A stretch of DNA of 64,000 bases from Poriferisodalis sp965208485 (GCF_965208485.1 NZ_OZ242344.1:3906001-3970000); one strand, 5' to 3'. Shown: positions 44,829-53,788, counted from the stretch's first letter. Made by a program: numbers and translations. The notes: generated by a model from the letters alone, not told the origin.

Positions 44829-45626
44829 TCAGCCCGAGCTCTGTGCGTCGTGGACGTTGATGCACGCTCCCGACACAAAATCCGACGACGGCGACACCAG
44901 ATACAGCAGCGTCGAGTCGAGCTGGGAGGGCACGCCGAGGCGGCGCCGGGGGAAGTCCTTGGTGATGTCGCCCATGCGTTCGAGCATCCCGTCCATCATC
45001 TCGCTCTCGAAGGCGCCGGGCGCGATGGCGTTCACGTTCACGTTGCAGCGGGCGAACTCCAGCGCCAGCGTCTCGGTCATGCGCACCACGGCGCTCTTGG
45101 TTATCGCATACATGGCCGTGCCGATTCCTGCCCGGTAGGCGCCCATGGAAGAGATATTCACTATTCGTCCCGGCAGTTCGGCGGCGATCAAGCGGCGCGT
45201 CACCTCGCACGACAGGTGGAACAGCGAGGTCAGGTTGGTGGCGATCATCTCGTCCACGAACGCCGGGTCCATCTTGAGGGCCAGCCGGGCATCAGGCTTG
45301 CCGGCGTTGTTGACGAGGATCTGCACGGTGCCGAGATGTTCTTCGGCGGTGGCCACGGCGTCGAACAGGGCCTCGGTGTCGGTCACGTCGAGCGGGATCG
45401 GCAGCACCGCGGCGCCGTCAGCCTCCAATTCGGCCGCCAAGGCGTTGAGCCGCTCGGCGCGCCTGCCGCAGATCGCCACACTGGCCCCGCACGCAGCGAG
45501 CACCGTGGCAAATCGGCGGCCCAGACCCGACGTCGTGCCCGTTACGAACGCCGTCTGCCCGCTGAGGTCAGCCGACCACTGCGGCGCAACGCTGTCTGCA
45601 GTCCCGGCTTCGACGCCGTCGTTCAT
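44829..45626 (-). CDS. Short-chain dehydrogenase/reductase (SDR)
   Basis: 265 residues. Classical SDR: NAD(P) motif TGTTSGLG near residue 29, NNAG motif (LVNNAGKP), catalytic Ser in NISSMGAY, then Y-A-I-T-K (YxxxK), and the PG loop AIAPGAFESEM. An Arg two residues after GRR in the second strand (CGRRAERL) suggests NADP use. It lies directly before the PhyH oxygenase on the same strand, so the pair may carry out sequential oxidation of one metabolite. Substrate unknown. Confidence 0.88.
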   Translation of the reverse strand: MNDGVEAGTADSVAPQWSADLSGQTAFVTGTTSGLGRRFATVLAACGASVAICGRRAERLNALAAELEADGAAVLPIPLDVTDTEALFDAVATAEEHLGTVQILVNNAGKPDARLALKMDPAFVDEMIATNLTSLFHLSCEVTRRLIAAELPGRIVNISSMGAYRAGIGTAMYAITKSAVVRMTETLALEFARCNVNVNAIAPGAFESEMMDGMLERMGDITKDFPRRRLGVPSQLDSTLLYLVSPSSDFVSGACINVHDAQSSG

Positions 45627-45802
45627 GGCTGTCTCCTCGGTTGTGAGGCGGGCCGTCTTTGACTGCTCGCTTGTTCAGCATTGCAGCGTATTGGGCCGCT
45701 GTGTCGCGATTCTCAGCATGGGCTGCTGAATCTGGGTCCACGTTGCTTGGCGACCTTAGGAGACATCTGGCTTATTCGGATTCGGTGGGCTTCCCCCGGA
45801 AT

Positions 45803-45902
45803 CTAGTGGTGTGTCGCGGTTTTCTTGCGGGCAGGTCGCGGCCCGCTGACCTGCGGAAACAGGCTTCGGCAGGCCCTGTGCAAATTGCCGACGCACCACT
45901 AG
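45803..45902. repeat. 100-bp element with 14-bp terminal inverted repeats (element B)
   Basis: CTAGTGGTGTGTCG (45803-45816) pairs with CGACGCACCACTAG (45889-45902), one mismatch. Inside, GCAGGTC and GACCTGC form a 7-bp stem (45831-45855), the same core stem as in element A, including the shared string CTGACCTGCGG. The spacer between the SDR gene and the transposase remnant (45627-45932) holds nothing else recognisable. Confidence 0.5.
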
Positions 45903-45932
45903 GAGGCATGTTCTCAGAGGAGTAGGGGAGCG

Positions 45933-46229
45933 ATGCCTGAGACAAGAAGAAGGTTCGATCCGGAGTTCCGCGCTGGCGCGGTGAGGATCGTGATCGAGAC
46001 CGGCAAGCCGATCGCGCATGTGGCCCGGGATCTGGGGATTCATGCGGGGACTTTGGGCAACTCAACGTCGGATACCTCGAACGGTACGAGATGGCGACGG
46101 GCGCCGCCGCTCGCGCGCGAAGCCGCTGGCAGCGATCCCGCTGACCTTGCTGCCGGGTGGATTGCTGCCAATCGGGTTCTTGTCGATGAGTGGCTGGCCG
46201 CTGCCCGAGCAACGGCCTCCCGTGAGTAG
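45933..46229 (+). pseudogene. IS3-type transposase N-terminal remnant
   Basis: The first 40 or so residues (RRRFDPEFRAGAVRIVIETG, IAHVARDLGIHAGTLGN) are the helix-turn-helix start of an IS3-family OrfA. After GTLGN, where family members continue W-V, the frame turns into unrelated Arg/Ala-rich sequence and ends at 46229. No OrfB or terminal repeats follow. Region 46230-46403 holds nothing recognisable. Confidence 0.75.
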
Positions 46230-46403
46230 GCGGCACCCATCTCCGCGAGCCGTGGAAGCCGCACGCGTGGAGTATCCGCTGGCCGCCCTGTTCGTTTCGC
46301 TCTCTGACGACGATCCGCCGCGCAGGAGGTCCCGTGAGCACCGGTCGGACTCGCAACCACCGGTGGAGTTCGCCAGCGTTCATGCAGCAAGACATCGCTC
46401 TCG

Positions 46404-47957
46404 ATGTACGGCGTGAGCATGAGCAAGAAGTGTCCGCACGAACACAAGACTGCGACAGTTCAATGGGGTAGTGTCGTTCAAGCAAGTGTCTATGAACGCC
46501 TGAAGAATATGGGCAGGTACCTCGAACTCGACTACACCCGCTGGGTCGGCACCAGCATGGTGTCCTCTCCCTTCAGGGCGTATGTGCCATGCGCCCTGAA
46601 GGGATGGGTGCCCTCGGTGCAGCCCCATGTGCGAGAACTCGTCAGGCTGGCCGAGCGTCGCATCGCCGATGCGAACCGGCTCGATATCTCCGGTTCACCC
46701 ACGCTGCACTTGCTCCTCACTCGAGCAGAAGGTCTTGCCACGAGCAGCGTTGAGAACATCAGAACCACGATGCGCTCGCTGAGCTTGCTCGACTCGCTGC
46801 GCGGCCGGCGACGGGCCGAGACTGACCGGAAGGACCGATTGACACTCGGCAGCGTGCACATGAACACCGAAGCCATGTCACTCGCTTCTCGCGCGGATGC
46901 CGATGTGTCGGTCGGGGACATTGAACGACTCCATCGAATCCTGTTCACCGACACCGAGGACCAGTTCGACGCCGGACAGCTGCGCAAGGAGCAGGTCTGG
47001 ATTGGCAGCGGGCAACGCACGCCTGTAGGAGCGCACTTCGTGCCGCCGCCGCACACAGAAGTGCCGGCGTTGATGAGCGACCTCTCCGACTACATATCGG
47101 ACTGCACCGTTTGGGCACCGGCTGTCGTGAAGGCGGCTGTTGTGCATGCGCAGTTCGAGACGATCCACCCGTTCACGGACGGCAACGGAAGAATCGGCCG
47201 CGCGCTCACGAACCTCGTGCTGAGACGAGCTGGCCACCTTGAGGTCCCCGTGCCGCTGTCAGCGGCAATCGACGCACGCCGGCAGGAGTACTACGACAGC
47301 TTGCAGGAGAGCCGTGCGTACATCGGCGAGCGATCCGATGAGGGGCGCTCCGCTTCCATGACGGCTTCGGTCGAGTTCACAGCAGACGCCGTAGTCGTCG
47401 CTTGCGACTACGCGACGACGGTTGCCAAGTGTGTTGCTGACTGGGAGAACAGGTGCAGCCAGGTGCCTTCGAGGCAGCGGTCCTCTGCGGACGAGATTCT
47501 GCAGGTCATGCGCACCGCCCCGGCAGCGACGCTGCCCTTTCTGGTTGAGCGCTCTGGGCTCAATAGGCGCACGGCGGAGCGAGCGGTGAGCCGGCTCACA
47601 AGCCTCGGCTTGTTGGCCGAGCACCGTGACCACGAGAGCGGGATGCGGATTCTGGAGGCTCCGGACCTGATAGGCGTCGCCGACAACCGCGACGCGCTGA
47701 TCGCAGAAGCATGGAGATTGCATCTCGATGGCCGAGCAGACATTCCCGATCGGCTGCACGAACTGGCTGGCAGCCACTTGTCGACACCTCTGGACGGCCC
47801 TCGCCGTACCTCTGAGGATGCCATCGTTGAGGCCGCGAAGCGGGCAGCGGACAAGTCTCCTGGGCTGAAACGGGCCCCACGTTGCGGGCACATCGGAGCG
47901 CGCAGCCACAAACCGTGCCAGCGACGGGCAGGGCACACAGGCGACCACGCCTACTGA
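46404..47957 (+). CDS. Fic-family protein (probable AMP transferase) with C-terminal Cys/His knuckle
   Basis: 517 residues from ATG 46404; ATG 46419 or 46509 are possible starts, as no good ribosome site decides. The Fic core contains HPFTDGNGRIGR (catalytic H255), and upstream TSSVEN (T113 to N118), which fits the (S/T)xxxE(G/N) autoinhibitory helix of class II Fic proteins. Residues about 360-420 look like a winged helix (FLVERSGLNRRTAERAVSRL). Fic enzymes transfer AMP or similar groups to target proteins, usually in the cytosol. The C-terminus (494-517) has C494-x-H496, C505, H511 and H515, the spacing of a small zinc knuckle, and matches the tail of the HipA-like protein at 59.3 kb. It sits beside an IS3 remnant, in accessory DNA. 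Confidence 0.88.
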   Translation: MYGVSMSKKCPHEHKTATVQWGSVVQASVYERLKNMGRYLELDYTRWVGTSMVSSPFRAYVPCALKGWVPSVQPHVRELVRLAERRIADANRLDISGSPTLHLLLTRAEGLATSSVENIRTTMRSLSLLDSLRGRRRAETDRKDRLTLGSVHMNTEAMSLASRADADVSVGDIERLHRILFTDTEDQFDAGQLRKEQVWIGSGQRTPVGAHFVPPPHTEVPALMSDLSDYISDCTVWAPAVVKAAVVHAQFETIHPFTDGNGRIGRALTNLVLRRAGHLEVPVPLSAAIDARRQEYYDSLQESRAYIGERSDEGRSASMTASVEFTADAVVVACDYATTVAKCVADWENRCSQVPSRQRSSADEILQVMRTAPAATLPFLVERSGLNRRTAERAVSRLTSLGLLAEHRDHESGMRILEAPDLIGVADNRDALIAEAWRLHLDGRADIPDRLHELAGSHLSTPLDGPRRTSEDAIVEAAKRAADKSPGLKRAPRCGHIGARSHKPCQRRAGHTGDHAY

Positions 47958-47989
47958 ACACTCGCAGTGGCGATGTCATTGCGGTGCAG

Positions 47990-48432
47990 TCAACTCGCGA
48001 GGCCCGCGCCATAGCTGTCGGCGCCCTCGGCGGTGACGTACAGGACATACATGACGCCCGGCGGGGTGGTCTGTGACAGCACGCTGTCGACCTCGTCGAA
48101 GAGGCCGAGCATGTCCGCGAACGAGCGCTGGGGAAGATCGCTCACGGCACGGCGGGCGGCTGCCGGGAGCGTCTCGGGGACGGGTAGCCGACGAACTCCC
48201 GATCGAACCACACCCGGTGGAAGCTGCACGCCTCGGGCGCATCAGCCAGCGTCTGCTCCCAGACGAAGCCCTCCATGACGCAGCGGCGACCCCATGCGAT
48301 GTCCACCTCGGACCGGTGGGCGAACACCCACTCCGGCACCGCGACGCCATCACGGTCGCACAGCTCGTGAACGACCGCAGCGATTCGGCACAAATCGGCC
48401 GCATCGTCGCCTGCCGGCTCGTCGGCAGTCAT
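47990..48432 (-). pseudogene. Unknown small gene split by one frameshift
   Basis: From ATG at 48432 the frame reads naturally for about 80 codons (MTADEPAGDD, VAVPEWVFAHRSEVDIAW, WFDREFVGYP), then turns Arg/Pro-rich and stops at 48142. The sense continues in the next frame from VPETLPAAARRAVSDLP to a stop at 47990. One inserted or lost base near 48180-48190, in a C/G-rich run, would give a single protein of about 145 residues. It may be a real mutation or a sequencing error. Family not recognised. Confidence 0.5.
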
Positions 48433-48777
48433 TGTGGTCCGCTCCGCTGGCCATGCATCCCACTCGCGGACGAGAAACGTCAACGGCACATGTTCCCGGA
48501 CACTGTCCCCGGCCATCGCGGCAGGAAGATCGGAGGCGCACACCCGCCTGAAGATGGGCAGTACCGCCTGCTCTGACCGTCGAGGCTGGATCCGGACCGG
48601 CATCGCTCGACCCCCGTCGTCGCGGACAGGCTAACGGTGCCGCCGTGCACGCCTCGTCCGGGAGCCGTTGCCGGAGCCGACCGGTGCGCACCGCGACTCA
48701 ACTGCAACCTCACCTACTGCCCGTGAGCCGATCGCCGGTCGCCGTTTGCGCGATGCGGGGAATCGCTGCGCTTGCTG

Positions 48778-49620
48778 CTACGCCGGCGTTGGTCGGTAGG
48801 TCGTCGTGCGCTGGGTTCGTCCGCCGCTCACCAGCAGCAGCTGGCCGGTGACCCACCCCGCCGCATCTGAAGCCAGGTAGACGACCGCCGCGGCGATGTC
48901 GGCAGGTTCGCCCATCCGCCCCAGCGGGATGCTCGCCGTCAGCTCGTCCAGTCGGTCCGATACGCCCAGCACTTCGAGGAATGCCTCGGTGGCGATCGGT
49001 CCGGGCGCTACCGCGTTGACGCGGATGCGCGGCGCCAGCTCGAGAGCCAGTGTCTGGGTGAGGTTGTTCATGGCCGCCTTCGCTGCGGCGTAGGGTCCGG
49101 TCATCGGCGAGCCCCGGGTGCCGGCGCCCGAGGAGATGTTGACGATGGCGCCGCCCGCGTCGCCCATCGCGGCAGCCGCCGCCTTGCAGCCCTGGAACGC
49201 CGTTGTCAGGTTCAGCTCGAGCTGGGAGCGGAACACCTCGTCGGGTGTGTCCGCCAGCGAGCGCACCGTCTTCTCATCGGACCCGCCCACGTTGTTGACC
49301 CACACGTCGATGCGCCCGAATTCGGCCAGAGTGCGGTCGGCCAGCGTTGCAGAGAAGTCGCGAATGTCGCCCGGCACGATGAGCGCCCGCCGGCCGTGCG
49401 ATTCGATCGCGGCGGCGGTGATCTCCAGATCGCCGATACGGCGGGCATTGATCGCCACGTCGCAGCCGTGCTCCGCCAGCGCGACGGCAATCGAGCGTCC
49501 GATGCCTTGGCCTGCGCCGGTGACGACGGCGACCCGGCCGTCCATGCGGAACAGCGGTGCGATGCGGGTTGCCGGTTCGGCACTTGCCCTACCCGGGTCT
49601 GCCGCAGGCGGATCGCTCAT
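48778..49620 (-). CDS. Short-chain dehydrogenase/reductase (SDR)
   Basis: 280 residues. Cofactor motif VVTGAGQGIGRS, NNVGG in place of NNAG, catalytic Ser in VNISSGAG and Y-A-A-A-K (PYAAAKAA), PG motif AVAPGPIATEA and the C-terminal VTGQLLLVSGG. The ATG overlaps the stop of the ABM-type gene upstream (ATGA), so the two are co-translated. The catabolic neighbourhood (Rieske oxygenase, SDRs, ABM, VOC) suggests oxidation of an alcohol made by the oxygenase, but the substrate is not visible from sequence. Confidence 0.87.
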   Translation of the reverse strand: MSDPPAADPGRASAEPATRIAPLFRMDGRVAVVTGAGQGIGRSIAVALAEHGCDVAINARRIGDLEITAAAIESHGRRALIVPGDIRDFSATLADRTLAEFGRIDVWVNNVGGSDEKTVRSLADTPDEVFRSQLELNLTTAFQGCKAAAAAMGDAGGAIVNISSGAGTRGSPMTGPYAAAKAAMNNLTQTLALELAPRIRVNAVAPGPIATEAFLEVLGVSDRLDELTASIPLGRMGEPADIAAAVVYLASDAAGWVTGQLLLVSGGRTQRTTTYRPTPA

Positions 49621-49964
49621 GCGGTGAAGAAGTCGGCCCTGGGAGTGCGCGTGTCGTCGTACACCGGCTCACGCAGGTCGCAGCGGTACTTGTTGTTGTC
49701 CGCGCCGACGATGCCGCAGTCGCCCAGCGTGGCCCGCATGTTGAAGTAGTTCGGGTGCTCGAAGTGGGCCGCCAGCGACGCCTCGTCGGCCCACAGCTCG
49801 TAGACCAGCACCCGCGTGTCAATGCACGGGTCGGCCGAGAAGCAGTAGGCCAGGCAGCCCGGCTCGTCGTCGCGGGTTGCCTGCTGCAGCGGGCGGCCCA
49901 GCTCGACGGCGCGGTCCCGGTTGGCGGCGGTGTCGAAGTCGATCTCTCCGGCGATGATGATCAT
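49617..49964 (-). CDS. ABM-type (antibiotic biosynthesis monooxygenase) small protein
   Basis: 115 residues, starting ATG at 49964 with AGAGGG 7 nt upstream. Ferredoxin-like dimeric alpha-beta-barrel pattern: MIIIAGEIDF, DEPGCLAYCFSADP, VLVYELWADEASLAAHFEHP. Proteins of this fold are quinone-forming monooxygenases, heme-degrading enzymes or small catabolic helpers, acting without metal in many cases. It overlaps the SDR that follows by four bases and lies 53 bp after another SDR. Confidence 0.8.
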   Translation of the reverse strand: MIIIAGEIDFDTAANRDRAVELGRPLQQATRDDEPGCLAYCFSADPCIDTRVLVYELWADEASLAAHFEHPNYFNMRATLGDCGIVGADNNKYRCDLREPVYDDTRTPRADFFTA

Positions 49965-50017
49965 GAGATTGCCCTCTGTCGGTGTTTTCTGACGGCGCTC
50001 GCGGGTGCCTGCGACTG

Positions 50018-50845
50018 CTACCCGCGCCGGCCGGCTTCGCCGATGACCGAGCCGGCACCGCGGTGGAAGCGGTTGGGCGTCGTGCCCGCGGTGGTCCATC
50101 CGGCATCCACGACCAGGCAGTGCCCGCTCACGTAGCGAGCGTCGTCGCTTGCGAGATACAGGGCAGCATTGGCGATGTCGATCGGCATGCCGCCGAATCC
50201 GAGCGGCGAGCCTGCGGAGATGTGCTGCTGCGCACTGTCGGTGTCGGTGTGGTCGCCGCTGATGACCGACGCGGTCATTGCAGTGACGATGCTGCCCGGC
50301 GCGATGGCGTTGGCCCGCACGCCGTGCGGCGCGAGCTCGTTCGCGATCGACTTGGTCAGCCCGATGACGCCGTGCTTCGCCGCTGTGTAGGCGTGGGGGC
50401 CGAGACCTCCCGCGACGCCCGCGACCGACGAGGTGGAGATGATCGCGCCCGATCCTTGGGCGATCATCACCCGAGCCGCGTGCTTGCACCCCAGGAACAC
50501 GCCTCGCAGCAGGATGGCCAGCGATTCATCCCACGCTTCGACCGGCGTCTCGACGATGGAGCCGACCGCTCCGACGATGCCGGCGTTGTTGAACATGCAG
50601 TCCAATTGCCCGAACTCGCTGACTGCGGTCCCCACGGCGGCTTCCACATCGGATTCGTCGGTGACGTCGGTGCGGTGAAATCGCGTGGCGTCGCCCAGCG
50701 ACGAGACGAGCTCGCGTCCGGCCTCTTCTTGGATGTCGGCCACCACGACGCGGGCGCCTTCCTCGACGAAACGACGCACCGTCCCTTCGCCTAAGCCGCT
50801 CGCGCCCCCGGTGATGAGTGCGACCTTGCCGTCGAGTCGTCCCAT
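50018..50845 (-). CDS. Short-chain dehydrogenase/reductase (SDR)
   Basis: 275 residues. ALITGGASGLGEGTVRRF (TGxxxGxG), D in VVVADIQ after strand two pointing to NAD, NNAG, catalytic Ser in STSSVAGVAG, Y-T-A-A-K, and the PG loop AIAPGSIVTAM. It is of the type often annotated as hydroxysteroid or cyclic-alcohol dehydrogenase. It heads the - strand run SDR-ABM-SDR and faces the VOC gene across a 219-bp divergent spacer that should hold both promoters. Confidence 0.87.
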   Translation of the reverse strand: MGRLDGKVALITGGASGLGEGTVRRFVEEGARVVVADIQEEAGRELVSSLGDATRFHRTDVTDESDVEAAVGTAVSEFGQLDCMFNNAGIVGAVGSIVETPVEAWDESLAILLRGVFLGCKHAARVMIAQGSGAIISTSSVAGVAGGLGPHAYTAAKHGVIGLTKSIANELAPHGVRANAIAPGSIVTAMTASVISGDHTDTDSAQQHISAGSPLGFGGMPIDIANAALYLASDDARYVSGHCLVVDAGWTTAGTTPNRFHRGAGSVIGEAGRRG

Positions 50846-51064
50846 GAGTGTCGGTCCTTCCAGTCCGCCCAGCCACGTCTCCCGGTCGGGACCGACGCGG
50901 CATGCGAGAGTATGGCCGCATCAGAGGCTGAGCCGGCAGGCGAAGCCGGGGCCTGAGCGGCCCGTGAGCCCGTATCCGATTGAAATTGGGAACAAGAGCG
51001 GGAAGCATCTGGTGCGACAACGGAAGGCGTACCTGCCAATGCGGTTCTTCAGGAGGATTGTCCG

Positions 51065-51547
51065 ATGATCGACTACCAGCGGCTGTTCCACACGGGGATA
51101 CGAGTGCCTGACGTGGATGCGGCCATGGCAGAGATGGGCGAGACGCTGGGGGTGAGCTGGGCGTCGGTTCAGCACAACCCGGCGCAGCAGGTGTGGACCC
51201 CCCAGCGAGGCTTGCAGTCCGCCGAGCTGGTCTTCACGTACTCATGCGAAGGACCCCAGCATCTCGAGCTGCTGTGCGGCGAGCCGGGGACGATCTGGGA
51301 CGGCTCGGCCGACCCTGGGGTGCATCACGTGGGGGTGTGGGTGGACGACGTGGTCGCAGAGACCGAGCGCTGCCTGCACGCCGGCTGGCAGGTCGCCGCG
51401 GCGGGCGCCTCGCCCGATGACGGCTATGGCGCGTTCACCTACGTCGTGCCTCCCAGCGGTCCGATCGTCGAGCTGGTCTGGTCGGCGATCGAGCCCCGCT
51501 TCGAGTCGTGGTGGTCAGGCGGGCGGCTCGGCAGCGAGCGCACCTGA
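51065..51547 (+). CDS. VOC/glyoxalase-fold protein
   Basis: 160 residues from ATG 51065 behind a perfect AGGAGG (51051-51056, 8 nt spacing). Two paired beta-alpha-beta-beta-beta modules: FHTGIRVPDVDAAM with ELVFTYSCEG...LELLCGEPG, and HHVGVWVDDV with the closing IVELVWSA; the repeated His-x-G and E-L positions are the usual VOC metal ligands. VOC members include extradiol dioxygenases, epimerases and glyoxalases. It is convergent with the Rieske gene and divergent from an SDR, so probably part of the same catabolic set. Confidence 0.82.
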   Translation: MIDYQRLFHTGIRVPDVDAAMAEMGETLGVSWASVQHNPAQQVWTPQRGLQSAELVFTYSCEGPQHLELLCGEPGTIWDGSADPGVHHVGVWVDDVVAETERCLHAGWQVAAAGASPDDGYGAFTYVVPPSGPIVELVWSAIEPRFESWWSGGRLGSERT

Positions 51548-51551
51548 CGGA

Positions 51552-53189
51552 TCAGTCACGGCTGCCGTTTCGGGGCGTGGTCACGCCCACCGCGGTTTCG
51601 GACGCAGCATCCACGGCACCGTTCGAGCGATCGAGTGCCGGTCCCAGCCACTCGAAGTAGTGGTGATAGAAGTGGCGGATCTTGGTCTCCTGGTACGAGG
51701 CGAAGATCACTTCTTGCTGCTCTTGGGCTCGAAGCCCCTTCTGCACCAGCGGCAGATTCAGCGAGTCCTGCTGGAAGATCTTGGCGAGTGGCCCGAGCTG
51801 GGGCGCCAGCGTCCAGTCGTCGTCGAGCCCGAGGTGATGGACCGTCGCCGGCGGCGGCCGGTCGTCGGGATCGGGGGGTGCCAGCGGGAACAGCATCACC
51901 TCGAAGATGCACTCATGAGGGTTGTCGCCATTGGGCCGGAACCGGTACATGATCGGGTTGAAACAGCCCCAGGGTGACCAGTTCGGAAACACCGAATAGA
52001 AGATGGCGTCGATCATCTCCGCATCGCTGATCGCGTCGACGTCGACAGCGTCGCCCATCTCTTCGCGCACCTGCGCCCGTTTCTGATCGGCGATCCATCC
52101 TCGGACGTTGGTCACCTCCGGCGGAGGATCGGGAGTCATGAGCGGCACGTCCTCCATGCCCGCAAGCAGGGGTCCGCCGATCCACTTGCACAAATGCGGG
52201 TCTGCCTGCGTCTGCGGACCGTCGATGTGGTTGCCGTCGTCGTCGAAGATGCTGACATTGCCGTCGGTGTCGGTGACCGAGACTCGGGATTCGCCAACGC
52301 GTTCGTAGATGTGGCCGTTCATCGGGTGCCGCCAGCGGGCGAACTGCTTGCCGTCTGCCAACCGCTCGTACCGCGGCGCGTCGCCGAGGTGCGGGCTTGC
52401 GACGGCGTGCGCGGACATCGCCCGGCTGTAGTTGCCGAAGGCGTCGTAGCGGCTGTTCGCGTCGCCGAGGTTCTCCATGAGCGTCGGGTGGGTCGCCACG
52501 ACGTGGTAGCTCTCCATGAACGCCTCTTGGCAGGTCTTCCAGTTCATCGGCATGAGTTTCTGGACATGGACGGCCTTGTAGCGGCGCTCGAACGGAACGA
52601 ATTCGAAGTGGTCGGCGAGGTCGCCCAGGTAGTCGCCCAGCGGTGCGGCGTTGCGGTCGGGGTTGATGAACACGAAGCCCTGCCAGGTGCCGACTAGGGC
52701 CTCGGGCAGCCCGTAGTCAGCCATGTCCACATCGGGGAAGTCCCACTGGCAGGGAATCTCCTTCATCGAGCCGTCCAGTTCCCAGCACCAGCCGTGGAAT
52801 GCGCATCGCAGGTTTGCGGCGCCGTGGCCGTGCGTCTCGCGCAGCTTGCGGCCCCGATGCAGGCAGGCGTTGCGATAGGCCTTGATCTGATCGGGGGCGG
52901 TGCGAATGACCAGGAACGACAGGTGGGCGATGTCGTAGACGTGGTAGTCGCCGACTTCGGGAATCTCCTCTTCGAGGCAGGCGAGCTGCCACACGCGGCT
53001 CCACAGTCGCTCGACCTCAAGGTCATGAACGTCCTGCGCGTAGTACACCCGGGCCGGCACCCGCGTGTTGCCCGGCGGGTGCTCCCCGACTCGTCGCAGT
53101 GCCTCTGACACGGGGTGCGTGTCGTTGTCGAAGAGCTCGTCGTAGCTGATGCCCGCAGAGCGATCTGTTCCAGTCAACGTCTCAGTCAT
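51552..53189 (-). CDS. Rieske non-heme iron oxygenase, large (alpha) subunit
   Basis: 545 residues. Rieske [2Fe-2S] site C109-x-H111 (ACLHRGRKL) and C129-x-x-H132 (CAFHGWCWELDG). Mononuclear iron site in NWKTCQEAFMESYHVVATHP (H229, H234; third ligand, an Asp, further on). Such enzymes hydroxylate rings using electrons from a separate reductase, which is not in the window. It is longer than the common 420-460 residues, with an added C-terminal part. Its ATG overlaps the stop of the TetR gene (ATGA), so the regulator and enzyme are one operon. Substrate likely a cyclic or aromatic compound; not determinable here. Confidence 0.92.
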   Translation of the reverse strand: MTETLTGTDRSAGISYDELFDNDTHPVSEALRRVGEHPPGNTRVPARVYYAQDVHDLEVERLWSRVWQLACLEEEIPEVGDYHVYDIAHLSFLVIRTAPDQIKAYRNACLHRGRKLRETHGHGAANLRCAFHGWCWELDGSMKEIPCQWDFPDVDMADYGLPEALVGTWQGFVFINPDRNAAPLGDYLGDLADHFEFVPFERRYKAVHVQKLMPMNWKTCQEAFMESYHVVATHPTLMENLGDANSRYDAFGNYSRAMSAHAVASPHLGDAPRYERLADGKQFARWRHPMNGHIYERVGESRVSVTDTDGNVSIFDDDGNHIDGPQTQADPHLCKWIGGPLLAGMEDVPLMTPDPPPEVTNVRGWIADQKRAQVREEMGDAVDVDAISDAEMIDAIFYSVFPNWSPWGCFNPIMYRFRPNGDNPHECIFEVMLFPLAPPDPDDRPPPATVHHLGLDDDWTLAPQLGPLAKIFQQDSLNLPLVQKGLRAQEQQEVIFASYQETKIRHFYHHYFEWLGPALDRSNGAVDAASETAVGVTTPRNGSRD

Positions 53190-53788
53190 GGCAATTGATC
53201 ACTGTCCATTCTCTGCCTATTGGGATGGTCGTAGATCGCAGCGAGCATTTCGCTGGCTCTGTTCACGATCTCATTTCGGTCGACATCGAGCGCTGCCAGC
53301 GAGTCGATGTGCGCCAGACCCATCAACAAGATGTACGCAGCCTTCACGTCTGCCAGCGCCATGCCCGTGTCTTCCATCCACTCCTGTGCCCGGGTCGAGA
53401 TCCAGTCGTCCAGCAGTTCGGCAACGTCGGGGTTGCTGAGGCAGCGAGATGGATCTCCAGCAGCAGGCCGACCGTCGCCGAAGACGGGGGACAGGAACGT
53501 CTTGATGCCGAGGTCGGGATCTGCGGGGCGCACCGGCTGCTGCCCCGCCAGCCCGTAGAGCTGGGCGCGGCAGGCCTCCACGAGTAGCTCGCGCTTGCTG
53601 GCGAAGTGGTTGTAGACGGCTGGCGTCGACACATCAGCCCGACGGGCGACATCGGTCAATGTCACGCCGTCGAAGCCGTGCTCGATGCAGGCAGCGATAG
53701 CCGACCTGAGCAGCCGTTCCCGCGTCGGAACGCCATCGGCATCTTCCTTGGGAGGGCGGCCGACCGGCCTCGTCGTGGATTCGGACAT
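53186..53788 (-). CDS. TetR-family repressor
   Basis: 200 residues, start placed at ATG 53788 (MSESTTRPVGRPPKED); an upstream extension reads as nonsense. The N-terminal helix-turn-helix is clear: RERLLRSAIAACIEHGFDGV, LTDVARRADVSTPAVYNHFA, SKRELLVEA. The C-terminal ligand domain is unspecific. It is the first gene of the operon with the Rieske oxygenase, so it probably controls it in response to the substrate. The 76-bp spacer shared with the divergent flavoprotein gene is the place to look for its operator. Confidence 0.9.
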   Translation of the reverse strand: MSESTTRPVGRPPKEDADGVPTRERLLRSAIAACIEHGFDGVTLTDVARRADVSTPAVYNHFASKRELLVEACRAQLYGLAGQQPVRPADPDLGIKTFLSPVFGDGRPAAGDPSRCLSNPDVAELLDDWISTRAQEWMEDTGMALADVKAAYILLMGLAHIDSLAALDVDRNEIVNRASEMLAAIYDHPNRQRMDSDQLP

